Positions 1-12,569 are shown, numbered from the stretch's first letter. The stretch is DNA of 64,000 nucleotides from Haematococcus lacustris (GCA_030144725.1 JASKMD010000017.1:7863722-7927721), one strand, 5' to 3'. Numbers and translations are program-made. Notes: a model not told the origin generated them from the letters alone.

Positions 1-750
1 AGCCCTAGCCCTAGCCCTAGCCCTAGCCCTAGCCCTAGCCCTAGCCCTAGCCCTAGCCCTAGCCCTAGCCCTAGCCCTAGCCCTAGCCCTAGCCCTAGCC
101 CTAGCCCTAGCCCTAGCCCTAGCCCTAGCCCTAGCCCTAGCCCTAGCCCTAGCCCTAGCCCTAGCCCTAGCCCTAGCCCTAGCCCTAGCCCTAGCCCTAG
201 CCCTAGCCCTAGCCCTAGCCCTAGCCCTAGCCCTAGCCCTAGCCCTAGCCCTAGCCCTAGCCCTAGCCCTAGCCCTAGCCCTAGCCCTAGCCCTAGCCCT
301 AGCCCTAGCCCTAGCCCTAGCCCTAGCCCTAGCCCTAGCCCTAGCCCTAGCCCTAGCCCTAGCCCTAGCCCTAGCCCTAGCCCTAGCCCTAGCCCTAGCC
401 CTAGCCCTAGCCCTAGCCCTAGCCCCAGCCCCAGCCCCAGCCTCAGCCCCAGCCCCAGCCCCAGCCCCAGCCCTAGCCCTAGCCCTAGCCCTAGCCCTAG
501 CCCTAGCCCTAGCCCTAGCCCTAGCCCTAGCCCTAGCCCTAGCCCTAGCCCTAGCCCTAGCCCTAGCCCTAGCCCTAGCCCTAGCCCTAGCCCTAGCCCT
601 AGCCCTAGCCCTAGCCCTAGCCCTAGCCCTAGCCCTAGCCCTAGCCCTAGCCCTAGCCCTAGCCCTAGCCCTAGCCCTAGCCCTAGCCCTAGCCCTAGCC
701 CTAGCCCTAGCCCTAGCCCTAGCCTTAGCCCTAGCCCTAGCCCTAGCCCT
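1..750. repeat. (AGCCCT)n hexanucleotide array at the window edge
   Basis: 125 consecutive hexamers. 70 AGCCCT units come first, then a block of eight variants (seven AGCCCC, one AGCCTC) at 421-468, then 42 AGCCCT, one AGCCTT at 721 and four more AGCCCT. The C-rich strand reads 5' to 3' inward from the left edge, which is the orientation expected of a left telomere. The G-strand unit would be CTAGGG, one base from TTAGGG. Against a telomere: AGCCCC and AGCCCT units are also mixed in an internal array at 42516-42602, so this may be a long microsatellite at which an assembly stopped. Confidence 0.95.
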
Positions 751-820
751 AACCCCAGCAGTCAGGGCAGACCTGGCCAGGGACCCCATAGCCCCTGTCC
801 CTGCTCCTGCCCGCGCCCAC

Positions 821-3800
821 CTGTACACTGCTTCTGCCGCAGCCCTATCCCCGATTGCCACCAGGTGCATGGCTGCCACATGGGCCTGGCCTGCCACCTC
901 TTGCTGAGCAGCATACAGCCGAGTGGTGGCCACCCAGGCAGGTCGGCCCAGCCTGGCGCTCATGCTCACCAGGTCAGCGCTCAGCAGGCAGTGCGTCACA
1001 GCCACCTGGCCAGACACCACCAGGGGTGGGGCAGGGTAAGGAGGGAGGAGGAGAGGGAGGGATCACAACACAGCATGTGGAAAGGAAACGGATTAAAGCA
1101 AGCATGCGCGGGAAAGGAAGTGAAGACAACTCCTGAATGGGTATGGCTTGCTGCATGCTCCGTGCAGGGCCATGAGTAATCAAACAAAAATGCATGGCCA
1201 TGCCGCTCAATCTCGACATGTATCAGGTCACAGCTGCGGCACCACCCAACTGCTCACCTACGTCTGTAACAACGCCTCTAACTGTGCCCCCTGAATGCAG
1301 ATGTTTGACTGAGCTGGCACTTGAACCCCTCACCTCTAGAGCGCTCCGCACATCACCATGCCACATATGCGACAAGACAAGGCGCTCCGGCGGCAGTGCG
1401 GGGTTTGCCGTGGCGATCCGCAGCGCATCCCAGTCACCACGCAGCAACGCAGCGATGTGGGAGCTGGGCGACGTGACCTCGTCAGAGCGCTGTACGCCAG
1501 AACCCTGCTTTGGCCCTACCTGCGTCAACTCCTGCTGCTCCCCACCATTAGTTGCAGGTGGGGTAGGAGCGGGGGCGTGGGAGGGGAGGCTGCTGCTGCG
1601 GCCTGCTGCCTCGCCCCCTGGGTCCAGCACTGCTGCCAGCTGGGCCAGCGCAGCCCTGGCCGCTTCACTCAGCTCGGACAGGTCCTCACTGACGACTGCA
1701 GGCAGCACCGGTTTGCTGCCCAGAGCCACCAGGCCGCGACGGTGAGTCCCACCCCCTGCACTCAATCCAGGCACCCCCGGTCCCCCACCTGCAGCAGCAG
1801 CAGCAGCAGCAGCAGCGGGGGAGGGAGCACGTAGACCTCAACCCCAGACCCCCTCGCACCCGCAACCAATGCCTGGGGCCCTGCCCTACTTCCCCCCTAG
1901 GAGCCTGGCTGTGGGTGCTGGTGCTGGTGCTGGTGCTGGTGCTGCTGGTGCTGGTGCTGCTGGTGCTGGTGCTGCTGGTGCTGGTGCTGCTGGTGCTGGT
2001 GGTGCTGGTGCTGGTGGTGCTGGTGCTGGTGCTGGTGCTGGTGCTGGTGCTGGTGTTGCTGCTGCTGCTGCAGGTGGTGGAGGTGCTGCTGGGAGTAGCG
2101 GTGGTTGTGGGAGCGGTCGTGCTGCTGCTGCTTGCCAACCTCTCACCTGTTTTGTCAGCACTGTGCCCCCCTGGAACGGGTGCAGTCTTTTCAGCCGCCT
2201 CTCTTGCCTCCCTGCTCGCCGCCCCCTCCTGGCCCACATTGGCTGCATGGGGTCGCAGCTGCCGCGCTTGCACAGCGACACCAGTGATACCTGACTTGGT
2301 CGGGGCAGCAATCAGCATTGGTGTGAGAGGAGGGAGAGGTAGAGGAGGGCCTGAGGGAGGGGGCTGAGCAGTCAGGTCAGGGGGCGTTGGCTGCTCAGGA
2401 AAGTGGAGCTGCCCAGCATCGGTGTCAGGGGCTGTCCTTGGCATGGCCTGATCTGGCACTGTGCTTTGATGTGTAGCCAGAACAGGCACTGACTCCTCAA
2501 GTCCCACAGTGACGGCAGTCTCACAGGCAAGCCTGTCACTGCCAGGCAAGTGAGTGAAGTCCAGGTCAGAAGCAGGGGCAGTGTCAGCCCCTGCCACGAT
2601 AGGCTGAGCTTGGCATGCAGCCTGGCTGTCCAGCAATGCTGCCAGCCGGGTTTGAACCCTGGCCCTGGCTGCTGCCAGCTCTGCCTCAGCATCCGCTGGG
2701 TCCTGGCAACTTGCAGGCACCTGGGTGTCAGGCAGGTGGGCAGGTGTGCTGTTGTCGGCCGGCAGGCTGGCACCGCCACCCACTGCATCATCCTGAGCCA
2801 GGACAGGGCCCAAGGGCGGCTCAGGGGAACATGCAGCTGCCTGTCCCTGACCACCCCCCTGCTGCTGCTGCTGCTGCTGTTGCTGCTTCCCCTCCTCTTG
2901 CTGGGTTCCCTGCTCTTCAGGCAGCCTCTGCTGCTGCGGTGGCGGCGGCTCCTGTGGCGGCTGCTGGGCCAGCAGGGATGCCTGTTTGGCCTGCTGCTGC
3001 TCCTGTGCTGCCACAGCCTGGGCCAGCAGGCGGGCAGGGTGCAGGACCCAGCAACGTACTGACTGGTCACGGCTGCCGCTGAGCAGCCACACGGGCTCAG
3101 TGAGCTCTGCGGCGGGCCACCCAGCCCCAGCTGCGTCCTCAACCAAAACCAAGGCTGCTTCTGCTGCCCTCGGTGCTCTCACTGCCTCTTCACCACCTGC
3201 TCCTGTGTGGCTCACTGCTGTGGCTGCTTTCTGGTCTGCTGCTCCTGCTGCTGCATGGAATGCCAACGCGGCTGCTTCGTGCTTGGCTGCTGCGGCTGCT
3301 GCTGCCAGATCTATGGCGACCGCGGCAGTGGGCATGGTGTCAGCTGCCCGAGCTGGCCGTGCCTTCTGCTCAGGAACCTCCCAGCTGGTCATTCTGATCA
3401 CACTCACAGCGGGGGAGGCAAGTGTGAGCACCTGGTCAGTGTGACCCTTCAGTAGGGCCAGCATCAGTGGCCGTGAACCAGAGACCGATGCAGCAGGCTG
3501 GAGCAGGTGAGGGGATGGTGATGATGATGATGAAGAGGAGGGAGAGGGAGGGTAGGAGGGGGGGCAGGAGGAAGGGGAGGGAGGAGAGGAAGAGCTGATC
3601 ATACTGTGGACGGGGTTGGGTGGGGCGGTCACAAGAGGCATTGCCCAGACCTGGATAGTGTGCGTGCTCCGTGCCACAGCCAGCAGCCAGCAGCCAGCCA
3701 GCCAGCAGAGCGCGCTCACAGGGGCAGGTGGGTCACACCTCATTTTCACATTGGAGGCAGAGGCAGGGATAGGGGCAGGGGCAGGGGCAGAAGAGGGGGT

Positions 3801-6800
3801 GGAGGCGGTGGCTACGTCAGCTGCGGCTTTAAGCTGGCCTCCCTCCGTCTCAAACCCAGGAGTTGGTGGGTCAGGGGCAGCTGGTGGGGTAGGTGGGGCT
3901 GCCGGGGGGGCAGCAGCGGCAGCATGTGGCAAAGGGGCAGGCGGCAGCTCCTCAGGCTCACTAGGGACAGTGAGGGTGCGGGTCACCCGCCACTGCCCGG
4001 CTATGCCCGGCCCAGCTTCCCCTGCAGCTTCTGGCAGAGGGCCCTGAAGCCAGTGCGCTTGCAGGATGCCGCCTGACCAGGCCACGGCAAGGACTACTGT
4101 GCACGGATGCTCCGGCGATCGTCCTGCATTGAAAGGCAACAACATGTCATGTACTTCGCCCGGCGCAAGGCAGGGAATGCGGGGTCCGGCGGAAAGCGTG
4201 TCAGTCGGGTTGTCAACTCCGGCGTGGCGCGGTGCGCTGACGACAAAGGAGGCTCACCGGTACTAGCGCCGAGTCGCACGTGCGTAGGCTGTGCTCCAGG
4301 CTGGTGGATGGTGGCGAGCAAATGCCATGATGCCGCTTTTGCGGCCGCAGACGCCCCAGGCTGCGACGCTGATGATTGGAACAGATGCACGCGGCCAGAG
4401 TTATCCGCGACAGCCGTAATGGCAGTAGTGTCGTCCCACTGGATGGTGTGGAAGCAAGTGTGACTGACTGACTGACCCGATGCCGCTCTCAACGGCCTGT
4501 TTCCCTGACCCGGCGCCAGCGTCCTCTGCAGCACGAGCCCCACCTGCGCGCGATACCGTGTGCAGGCAAAGCGTCGGCGTCGGGGGTGACGGTGCAGCGC
4601 GTGGATGCCCCGATGTGCAAGTGCGAACAGCTGCTTTGTAAGAACGAGGCGACCTAGAATCTCCGCGAAGCTGCAATGGTCTGTCTGGTGTTGTTTCACG
4701 ACCTGCAAGCCGCTGCTGGGTCGTGGAGGAGGAGGAGGAGGAGGAGCGGACGGCACTCACATCCACAGGGTCCCACTTCTCATCCTTAGGCTCATTGTCC
4801 CGCCAGTCTGCCTTGATGCTCGCAGCCCCCGCCCCCCAGTGGCTGGCTCTGTCAGCTGCCCCCCTGCTGCTGGGTTGGGCTTGTGCAGCCATCATCTGCC
4901 CGCCTGCGCCCCTGCCTCTGCCCCCCCTGGCCCTGCTGCTGCCACCCCTACCATGTTTGCTCTGCTGCCCCCCAATGGCCGTCCCAGCAGCAGCAGTAGC
5001 TGTGAAGTCGTCAGGGGAGGGCAGGGGCCAGGCCAGCAGCCGCCCCTCCTCCCCACAGCTCACCAGCTGCCAATGCTCCTGGTCAGGTGCAGTTAGACCA
5101 AGGCTATCCTGGTGCCCCTTACCGCACTTCCCGGCCCCCTGCTTGTCGCCAGGAGTGAGAAGGGAGTGACCAGCAGCAGGGGCGGGGATGTGCCCGCTGG
5201 TGCTAGGGTAGCTGGGTTGGGCTGCTGCAGGGTGGGGGGCAGTGACTGGCTTGGGGGGGTCCAGGGGTGGGGGTGGGGGGTGGGGAGAGGGGGATGAGGC
5301 AGGGTGCGGAGTGAGGGTGAGGATCTGGGGTGGTGGGCTGGGGACGTGCTGCTCACCCTCTGCAGGGCGGAGGCTGCAAGGCGATACCCCCGGCTCCTGG
5401 TCAGCTGTGGGAGGGGGTGGGGGAGGGGGGTGGGCAGCTGCTGGGTGCGGCAGGGGAGCAGAAGGGTCCCTCTCCTGGTCAGGGGAGGCAGGCTGCAAGG
5501 TGCGGTCGCTGGCAGCAGCAGGTAACTCTGCTGCTGCTGCCCCTGCTGCTGCCCCTGCTGCTGCCCCTGCTGCTGCCCCTGCTGCTGCCCCTGCTGCTGC
5601 CCCTGCTGCTGCCCCTGCTGCCCCCGCTGCTGCTGTGCAGGGTTGTGCTTGCGTCAGCTGGGCATCTAGATGCGGCGCCTCTGGGGTCAAAGCAGTGGAG
5701 AGGGGGCCAACAGGGGTGGGGGAAGGGAGGGCAGGGGGGTGGGCCTGGAGGGAGGGTGCGGCAGCAGGGGGAGGAGCGGGCTGAGGGCCCAGCCATTGCA
5801 GGTGGCTCACTGGCCCCTGATGCCTGCAAGGGTGATGGCAGAGGAGGAGCATGAGGCAGCACGGGGTAGGGCAGGGCTGAGGCGCAGGTGAGCAAGCACC
5901 TTGACATAGCCTGATCTGACAAGATCTGGCCTGCCCTGCCTTGATCTGACGAAATCTGGCCTGCATTGCTGCAGTCTCACATGACCTGGCCTGCCCTGCC
6001 TTGATCTGGCCTGATCTGGCCTGATGTGCCTGATCTGAGGTGTGTTTGAGCTGGCTGGAGGTGGTAAGCCTGCTGACCTGACGGGGTAGATCCAGGCCAG
6101 CTGGGTGCGGGCATCAAGCAGCCCCACCTGACCATCTGAGCAGCCAAACGCAACATACCCTGCGCAGTCATCACATCAATGCACATTACGTCACAGCACA
6201 TCACATCATCATTACATCGCATTCATTATCACCAGGTCTACAAGGTCTGTCAAAAGGTCAACAAGGCTCTAGCTGGCTGGTCAAGCAGTTATGCAGGGTG
6301 ATGCACAGCCACACCTGCACCCACATCATACCTCACCCTCATGTTACCTACAATCTTGCCCCCTACTCCCTGCCCCCTGCCCCCTGCCCCCTGCCCCCTG
6401 CCCCCTGCCCCCTGCCCCCTGCCCCCTGTCATGCCCCAGCCCGCTCCCACTGGCTGCCCCCAGCCGTCCTGCCCCCACCAGGCCGGCCCTGCCAACCTCC
6501 CCCTCCACTCACGACTCAGCTGGGGGTGTGGCGCCACCGCCAGCACCTGGTCCGCCACACCGCGCCACAGGCTGCTGCACACAACACCTGACAGCTGCAC
6601 GCTGGGGGGCGGGCCGCTGCTCAGGGCTGCCAGGGCACCCCATGGCCAGCCTGGGGGGCCCCTGCTGACTAGGGTGGTCAGGGGGGGGCCATGGACTAGG
6701 GTTTGGGGGGAGGGCCTGGCAGCCATGTCCCTGCCCCCAAGTGACCAGGTTGCCTGCCCCACCTTGACCGTCTTGTCCCCACACCCCACTGCCAGCTGCA

Positions 6801-6846
6801 GGGACACTTGTAATCGCTCCTGACCCTGCTCCTGTCCTTGGAAATC

Positions 6847-6879
<33 letters not shown>

Positions 6880-9800
6880 ATCCTGCTGCCCCTGTCCCTG
6901 TGCCGCCTGCTGCTGCTGCTGCTGCCCCGCCTCCTCCCCAGGCTGCCCTGACCAGTCCGCGCCCATCACCCCCCCTGCTGCTGCTGCTGCTGTCAGGCTG
7001 TATGCATAGCCCCCCAAACCCAGCAGCCGCCACGACACCAGGCAGCCACCCACCAGCCATCGTGGTGTGCTGCGCCATTGCCCTGGCGACCGCCCGGCCC
7101 TCCCCGCCTTTGCCCGCCCTGGCTCTGGAGCCTCAGGCTGCCCAGGCACAGCACCAGGGACCCCCACCTGCTGCCCCACCTTCACACCCTCACCCCCTGC
7201 CCCTGAGGCCGCCCTCATGGCTGCTGCTGACAGCAGGGCTAGACCAGGGGGTGGGACGGGATGCGGTGCCTCAGCAGCTGGAGGTCCTGGTGGAGGTCCT
7301 GGCGGCTGCAACGCTTGACGCTGATCGTCCATCACCGGTAAGGCTCCACTGCCCCCTGCCTGCTCAGCCTTGCCTGCTGTGCCTGCCAGTTCCTTTGCCT
7401 CCGGCATTGCTTCAGCACCTAGGGCCGCCTCTGGTCCTGGAAGGGCAGAAGAGGAATGGCTGGGGTCTGGCATTGCTGAGTCACCCTGCCCCTGCCCCTG
7501 CCCCAGCCGCTCAAGCTGCGATTTGCGCGGTGCGAAGCCCTTGACAGCAGGGTCAGCGGGAGGGCCCAGGGCAGTGGCGAAGGAGGGTGGGGCACGAGGC
7601 ACGCCAGGGGCTAGGCGGGCCATGGCAGCCAGGAGGTGGGCCGGGCGGCTGGTGCGTGGGGCCAGGCCAGGGGCAGCTGCGGCCATGGCAGGTGGTGGGA
7701 GCTCAGGGTCGGCAAGTGGCGGTGCTGTGCCCGCAGCCTCTGGGGCGTCTGAAGCAACAGCCTCCTGAGTGGGTCGTGGTGAGGCTGGGGGAGGAGGTGG
7801 AGGGGCAGGAGCCGGCGCTACCCCTTCTGCTCGTGCAGTCCCTGCAGCTGCGGGTGCTCCTTCTACCGCTGCTGCTACTGGTATTCCTTCTGCTGGTCCT
7901 GCTGGTACTGGTCGTACTGCTCGTGCTGCTGCTAGATAATAAGGTGGTTCCGTGTCGGGTGGTGTTTCCTGACTAGAATTTATAAGGGTGGCAGCAGGCA
8001 GGGGTGCAGTGGGAGGGGGTGCAGCGGGCGTGATGGGGTCGCGCCAGGGCTGCAGTTGTAAGGTGCACAGGGCAAGGTGCCGGTCCTGGGAGCTGGTGAC
8101 GAGCTGGAGGCGGGGCAGAGGCCAGTGACTTGGGGGCCCCTCCTGCAGCCCTGGGCTGTCAACCGCCTGGCCCTGGCCCTGGTCCTGGCTCCGATCTCGG
8201 CCCTGGTCCTGCTCCTCCCGCCCCTGCCCCTGCCCCTGCCCTCCCCCCTCCTGTGGCTCAGCCTCGAGGTGATCAGGTCTGCTGGCCAGGGCTGCCCCAT
8301 GCACACAGCTGGCGGGGTCCATGGCGGCGGTGAGGGGGTCCGTCAGCCCTGCCCCTGACCCTGCCCTGACCTCCAGAGCTGTGGAGGAAGCTGTGGCAGG
8401 AGCAAGGGAGGGTGGAGCAGTGGGCGAAGAGCTGGTGATGGGCCCAGATGCTGAGGTGTGGTCTGGGTCCAGGGGGGGCTCCAGGGCTGAGGCAGGGCTG
8501 AGGCAGGGCTGAGCAGGGGTGGGGCCAGGGGCAGGCAGGTGGGGGAGGAGCATGGGGAGGATGTTGAAGATGGGGCGCAGGTGCAGGCGCGGGAGCTTGA
8601 TGGGGTTCGGCAGCCACCTGCCCGTGTCTGCACACATGACAGCCATGCAGGTTTGCACACATGAGTGGACTCACCAAGCTTTATAGTAAAAGTTCTGCAC
8701 TTTTTCAATAAAAACAGCGGTTACGCAGCGGTTACAGTAAAAGTTCTGCATTTTTTTCAGTAAAAACAGCGGTTACGCAGCTGTTACAGTAAAGCTCCGC
8801 GGAAGCCACGCTGTCTCCGGCATCCTATAGCCACGCACACAGGCTGCTCACAGTTGTGGCGAGCAGCGCAATCTCTTCGGAGCGCGAGGTCAAAGAGGTT
8901 TCGGAGCTGTTTTTTAACGGGAAAATAGAAATTCTTACTTCCCAGTAATGTAAAGGGATCTTTATTTTCTTATCATTATCATTACTTTTGTTTATGTATC
9001 ATTATTTATTTCCTATTTATCATTCAATGATATTGCTATTGCTCGGCGCTTACCAAGGCGATGTAGTTGCTGAATAACGGCTGACTTACTGCATGACCAC
9101 CCCGTGCATGCCTGCCCTGCTGCCAAGCACACAGCTATTCAGCACATTGCCCTTTTTGCTCTGCTTGAAGTTCCAGCCAAGGCCCTGCTGCCCAGCCAGC
9201 AGCCTGTGTTGGATGTGCAGATGAAGCAGCCAGCACACAGTAGAGGTCACAGTTGGCTTACAGCTGCCCTGCTGCCCAGCCAGCTCACCTGTATTGACAG
9301 TGTAGATGGACAAGGAGCCGGCGGCACTCGACACTGCCACGCAGCAGAAGGCCGCCCCCTCGCCGCCCGCTCCTCCGCCTGCCTGCTGCTGCCCGACCCC
9401 TGACCCTGCTGCGCCATGCAGCAGCCTCCCACCCTGCCCCTCTTCACCCTGCACCTGCTGCAGCTGCTCCCCTGCCACTTGCCCGGGCTCCTTACGCTCA
9501 CCGCCCAGGCCTGCGGGTCCGTGCCCTGCATTGGCTGCAATGCCAGCAGATGGGTCTGAACAGGGTGCCGCTTGGCAGCTCAGCTTCTCCTCTGATTCAA
9601 CCGCCCCAGGCCCCGCCCCAGGCCCAGCCGCACTTGGCACAGCATGAGGCTCAGCTGCAGGCCCCCCTCCCTGCCCTGCCTCTGCCCCAGAGGCCTCCGG
9701 AGCCCCCGCCACACCCTCCCCACTCCCCTCCCCAACCACAGCCTGGCTGTGAGGGAGGCTGGTGTGCTTGGCTGCTGCTGGTTCAGGAGGCTGGGCACAG

Positions 9801-12569
9801 CTGTCTAGCAGCAGCGGCACAAAGCAGGCCGACACCCAGGGCGTTGCTGCAGGCGTCTTGGCTGCTGGCCCCCGCGGCCCCGACGCAGCCCCAGGCTGCC
9901 CCACCGCCCCGGAGGGGGCTGTCACGTACACTGTGGCCGCCAGGCGGGGGGGCCGGCAGCTGCCTGGCAGCTGCTGGTCTGGAAGTGCCAGGGTGGAGGT
10001 GGCCAGGGGCGAGGACAGCTCCCAGATCTGCAGCGCAGGGGCACGAGGGAGCAGGGCGCTGTAGTGTTATACTGGGCCTGGGCCTGGGCCTGGGCCTGGG
10101 CCTGGGGCAGGGGCAGGGGCAGGGGCAGGGGCAGGGGCAGGGGCAGGGGCAGGGGCAGGGGCAGGGGCAGGGGCAGGGGCAGGGGCAGGGGCAGGGGCAG
10201 GGGCAGGGGCAGGGGCAGGGGCAGGGGCAGGGGCAGGGGCAGGGGCAGGGGCAGGGGCAGGGGCAGGGGCAGGGGCAGGGGCAGGGGCAGGGGCAGGGGC
10301 AGGGGCAGGGGCAGGGGCAGGGGCAGGGGCAGGGGCAGGGGCAGGGGCAGGGGCAGGGGCAGGGGCAGGGGCAGGGGCAGGGGCAGGGGCAGGGGCAGGG
10401 GCAGGGGCAGGGGCAGGGGCAGGGGCAGGGGCAGGGGCAGGGGCAGGGGCAGGGGCAGGGGCAGGGGCAGGGGCAGGGGCAGGGGCAGGGGCAGGGGCAG
10501 GGGCAGGGGCAGGGGCAGGGGCAGGGGCAGGGACATAACTTAGCAGCCCCCTCCTCGCCACACGATGTCAGCAGCAGGAAAGGAGCGCTGGATGCATCAG
10601 CGCCCGATGCATCAGCACCAACACCTGCACAGCCGCTGTTGCTTGCAGCGCAATGCCCTGACAGCATCAGGCCGCCGCTGCTGTCTTCAAGAACTGCGCC
10701 ACTCCCACGGGAAGCTCTGACATGAGACGCACCGCCGCTGCTGCTGCTCCTGCTGCTAGCGGGCTGCATTCCCAGGCTGTTCACTGGCCCCTTGTGTGCC
10801 ACCCACTGGCACAGCAGGCGGCCGGCTGACACGTCTACCACATACACCGCCCCATCCTGGCCTGCCACAGCCACTGGGTCTTGCAACCAACAGGCAGCAA
10901 GTGGGACATCAGCTGCCTCAGCCCTAGGCCCTGGTGCTGGGCCACTGCTCGCCCCCTCTGCCTCTGCTCCAGCTGCAGCTGGGGTAGGGCAGACATCAGT
11001 GGCTGTCGCTGCCAGCCCAGCTACTGCCTCCCTGACTTCCCCGCTCACTACACTTGCTGGCGCCTGGGTACTGGATGCTGGCTCTGAAGGCGGCAGGAAT
11101 AGAACAGGGGTCAGGGGGGCCACAGCGGGCTGCCTCCCACTCTCCTGCGCTGTGGCCTCAGCCCCAGCCTCACTGGTCCCTGCCTTAGCAAGCTCGATGC
11201 CACATGGGCTGGGCTGATGCTTGACGGAGGGGGTATATGGGGTTGGGGTGAGGGGTAGGGGGGCCTGTTGGGTCCCAGCTTCTTGCAAATTCCTGGTGCT
11301 GTCCCCCCCTGAGCTGTCGGTGGGCAGGGATGCTGCGGCTTGTTCCGGCGGAGGCTGCCCCGGGCTGCTGCCCTGGTCAAGTGCAGCCGCTGGCTGGCTG
11401 GAGGGCAGGGGGCCAGCCTGACCTGGGTAGGGTTCAGGTGCCCCCCTGCTGCTGTCTGTGCTGGACTGCAGGGCCCTGCTGCTGGTGTGGGTGCCGGACT
11501 GTGTGTGGAGGGGCTGGGGTCCGGCTGGGCTGGGCCAGGCCAGGAGGCACATGACCTTGCTGGGCAGGCGCAGGTCCAGGGCTGTTGGCTTGCTGCCGTT
11601 TGTGAAGTGCCACAGGAGCAGGCCGCCCTTGACGTCGCCCACCACCACCTGGCCTGGCAGCCTGAATGTGGTTGCCAGCCCCAGGGGTGGGTGAGGGGGA
11701 GTTGGTTGTGGGTCAGGGGTGAGTGGGTTGTAAGTCAGGGGTGAGTTGGTTGTGGGTCAGGGGTGAGTCAGGGCTAGGTCAGGGGTGAGTCAGGGGTGAG
11801 TCAGGGTGCACAGCCTGGTACCCTGCGCCTGACAGCCTGGTACAGGCCCTGGGCTGCCAAAGGCTGGTCCTCTTGAGCCTTCCCACCCAGTCTAGCCTTC
11901 CCTCCTGGCTGCCCCTGTGGCCGCAGCCTGCCTTGGCGTACCTGTGCAGCATCGCCAGTGCGCTGACCTCATGTGCCTTCTTTCTGTGAGAGCGCAGGCA
12001 GGCGCCGCTGGTGCTGTCCCAGCAGCGCAGGCTGCCATCCTCATGGCCGGCCACCAGCTGGGTGCCGCTGAACAGGGGCCAGGGAGCAAAGGCCAGCGCA
12101 GTGACTCTGCAGCAAGGAAGGGCAGGGATGAGCAGGCAGGTCAGGGGCTGCATGGGTGCAGCAATGCCATGAACGTTGCTGCTGATGTAGTACAGCGGCT
12201 GCTGCTGTTGCTGCTATGGTCCAGCTGCTGCTGCTGCTAGTGCTGCTAATGTAGCTTCATGGCGGGTGCTGCTGAAACACCCAGTCTCCCACAGCCGCCC
12301 CTCGCCAGCCCCACCTGCTGGTACCCGCACACATGGTGCGCAGCACCCGCTGCGTCCGGCTGCATGCCACCACTACTGAGCTGTGCCCCGCATAGGCCAC
12401 CAGGTGCAGAGCTGGCTGGACGGCCACCAGGTGTGCTCCATACCTGATGGACATGAGCAATACTAGAGCTCAGCACGATAGCAAGCGCGGACCTTGGATT
12501 CGTGGCCCGAACATGGTCAAGCACGCACCAGTTAGGAGACGGCGGCAGCACGATGTTGCTGGACAGCAT
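821..12569 (-). CDS. GEMIN5: GEMIN5-like WD40 protein, 3' end missing
   Basis: GEMIN5 is the WD40 subunit that recognises snRNAs in the SMN complex and also binds ribosomes and RNA. Family order is kept. The start at 12569 gives LPPSPNW, a GEMIN5 N-terminal signature. WD blades follow at 12257-12440, 11942-12106 ([11 protein letters not shown]), 10.5-11.65 kb ([29 protein letters not shown]) and 9289-10039 (QIWELSS). The 6.5-8.63 kb exon has [17 protein letters not shown] and WRGVADQV. Then come 6078-6159 ([18 protein letters not shown]), 4761-5829, about 4280-4455 ([12 protein letters not shown]) and 1.7-4.13 kb ([19 protein letters not shown]). At 1334 the exon ends in [14 protein letters not shown], and 821-1005 continues in frame as [15 protein letters not shown], the start of the TPR-like region. 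Blades are separated by long Ala/Gln/Pro linkers. The rest of the C-terminus would lie in or beyond the hexamer array. The first blade near 12250-12440 is in a different frame from exon 1, so an intron or error is unresolved there. Some linker stretches (for example 1.9-2.3 kb) may be intronic. Confidence 0.8.
1905..2062. repeat. TGGTGC/TGCTGG microsatellite
   Basis: About 25 near-perfect GTGCTG/GTGGTG hexamer units lie inside the GEMIN5-like gene. Read on the minus strand they give either Ser/Thr-rich or Ala-Pro dipeptide runs depending on frame, so coding or intronic status cannot be decided from sequence alone. Confidence 0.85.
5522..5635. repeat. CTGCTGCCC-type 12-bp tandem repeat in an exon
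   Basis: Seven to eight tandem copies of a 12-bp unit built from CTGCTG and CCCCTG. They lie inside the 4761-5829 exon of the GEMIN5-like gene. In the gene frame they encode an Ala/Gly repeat (GAAA units). Confidence 0.85.
5905..6045. repeat. degenerate tandem repeat of TGATCTGGCCTG type
   Basis: Imperfect copies of units such as CTGATCTGGCC and CTGCCCTGCCT fill the intron between the 6078-6159 and 4761-5829 exons of the GEMIN5-like gene. No coding sense is seen. Confidence 0.6.
6365..6428. repeat. TGCCCCC heptamer repeat
   Basis: About nine head-to-tail copies of a 7-bp unit (TGCCCCC) in an intron of the GEMIN5-like gene. The unit length is not a multiple of three, which fits a non-coding position. 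Confidence 0.9.
10072..10531. repeat. (GGGCCT)n then (GGGGCA)n hexanucleotide array
   Basis: About five TGGGCC units are followed by about 71 nearly pure GGGGCA units. The array interrupts a WD blade of the GEMIN5-like gene: the coding side ends near 10545 ([10 protein letters not shown]) and resumes at about 10039 (QIWELSS). It is therefore most simply an intronic expansion. All six frames stay open through it (Gly-Gln, Arg-Gly, Ala-Pro, Leu-Pro, Cys-Pro and similar), which creates long but spurious open frames. The plus strand is G-rich enough to form G-quadruplexes. Confidence 0.93.
11690..11805. repeat. short tandem repeat of GGGTGAGTCAG type
   Basis: Roughly six imperfect copies of a 10-15 bp unit (CAGGGGTGAGT with GTTGTGGGT insertions) in the intron between two WD exons of the GEMIN5-like gene. 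No function seen. Confidence 0.7.

Noticed and set aside
1915..2367. Leu-Val repeat protein on the plus strand
   Set aside because: Pure translation of the TGGTGC microsatellite opposite the GEMIN5-like gene; no conserved feature.
9550..10725. A 391-codon plus-strand open frame rich in Gly-Gln, and overlapping Arg-Gly, Leu-Pro and Ala-Pro frames
   Set aside because: The hexamer array keeps every frame open. The flanks match the GEMIN5-like gene on the other strand, so these are repeat artefacts.
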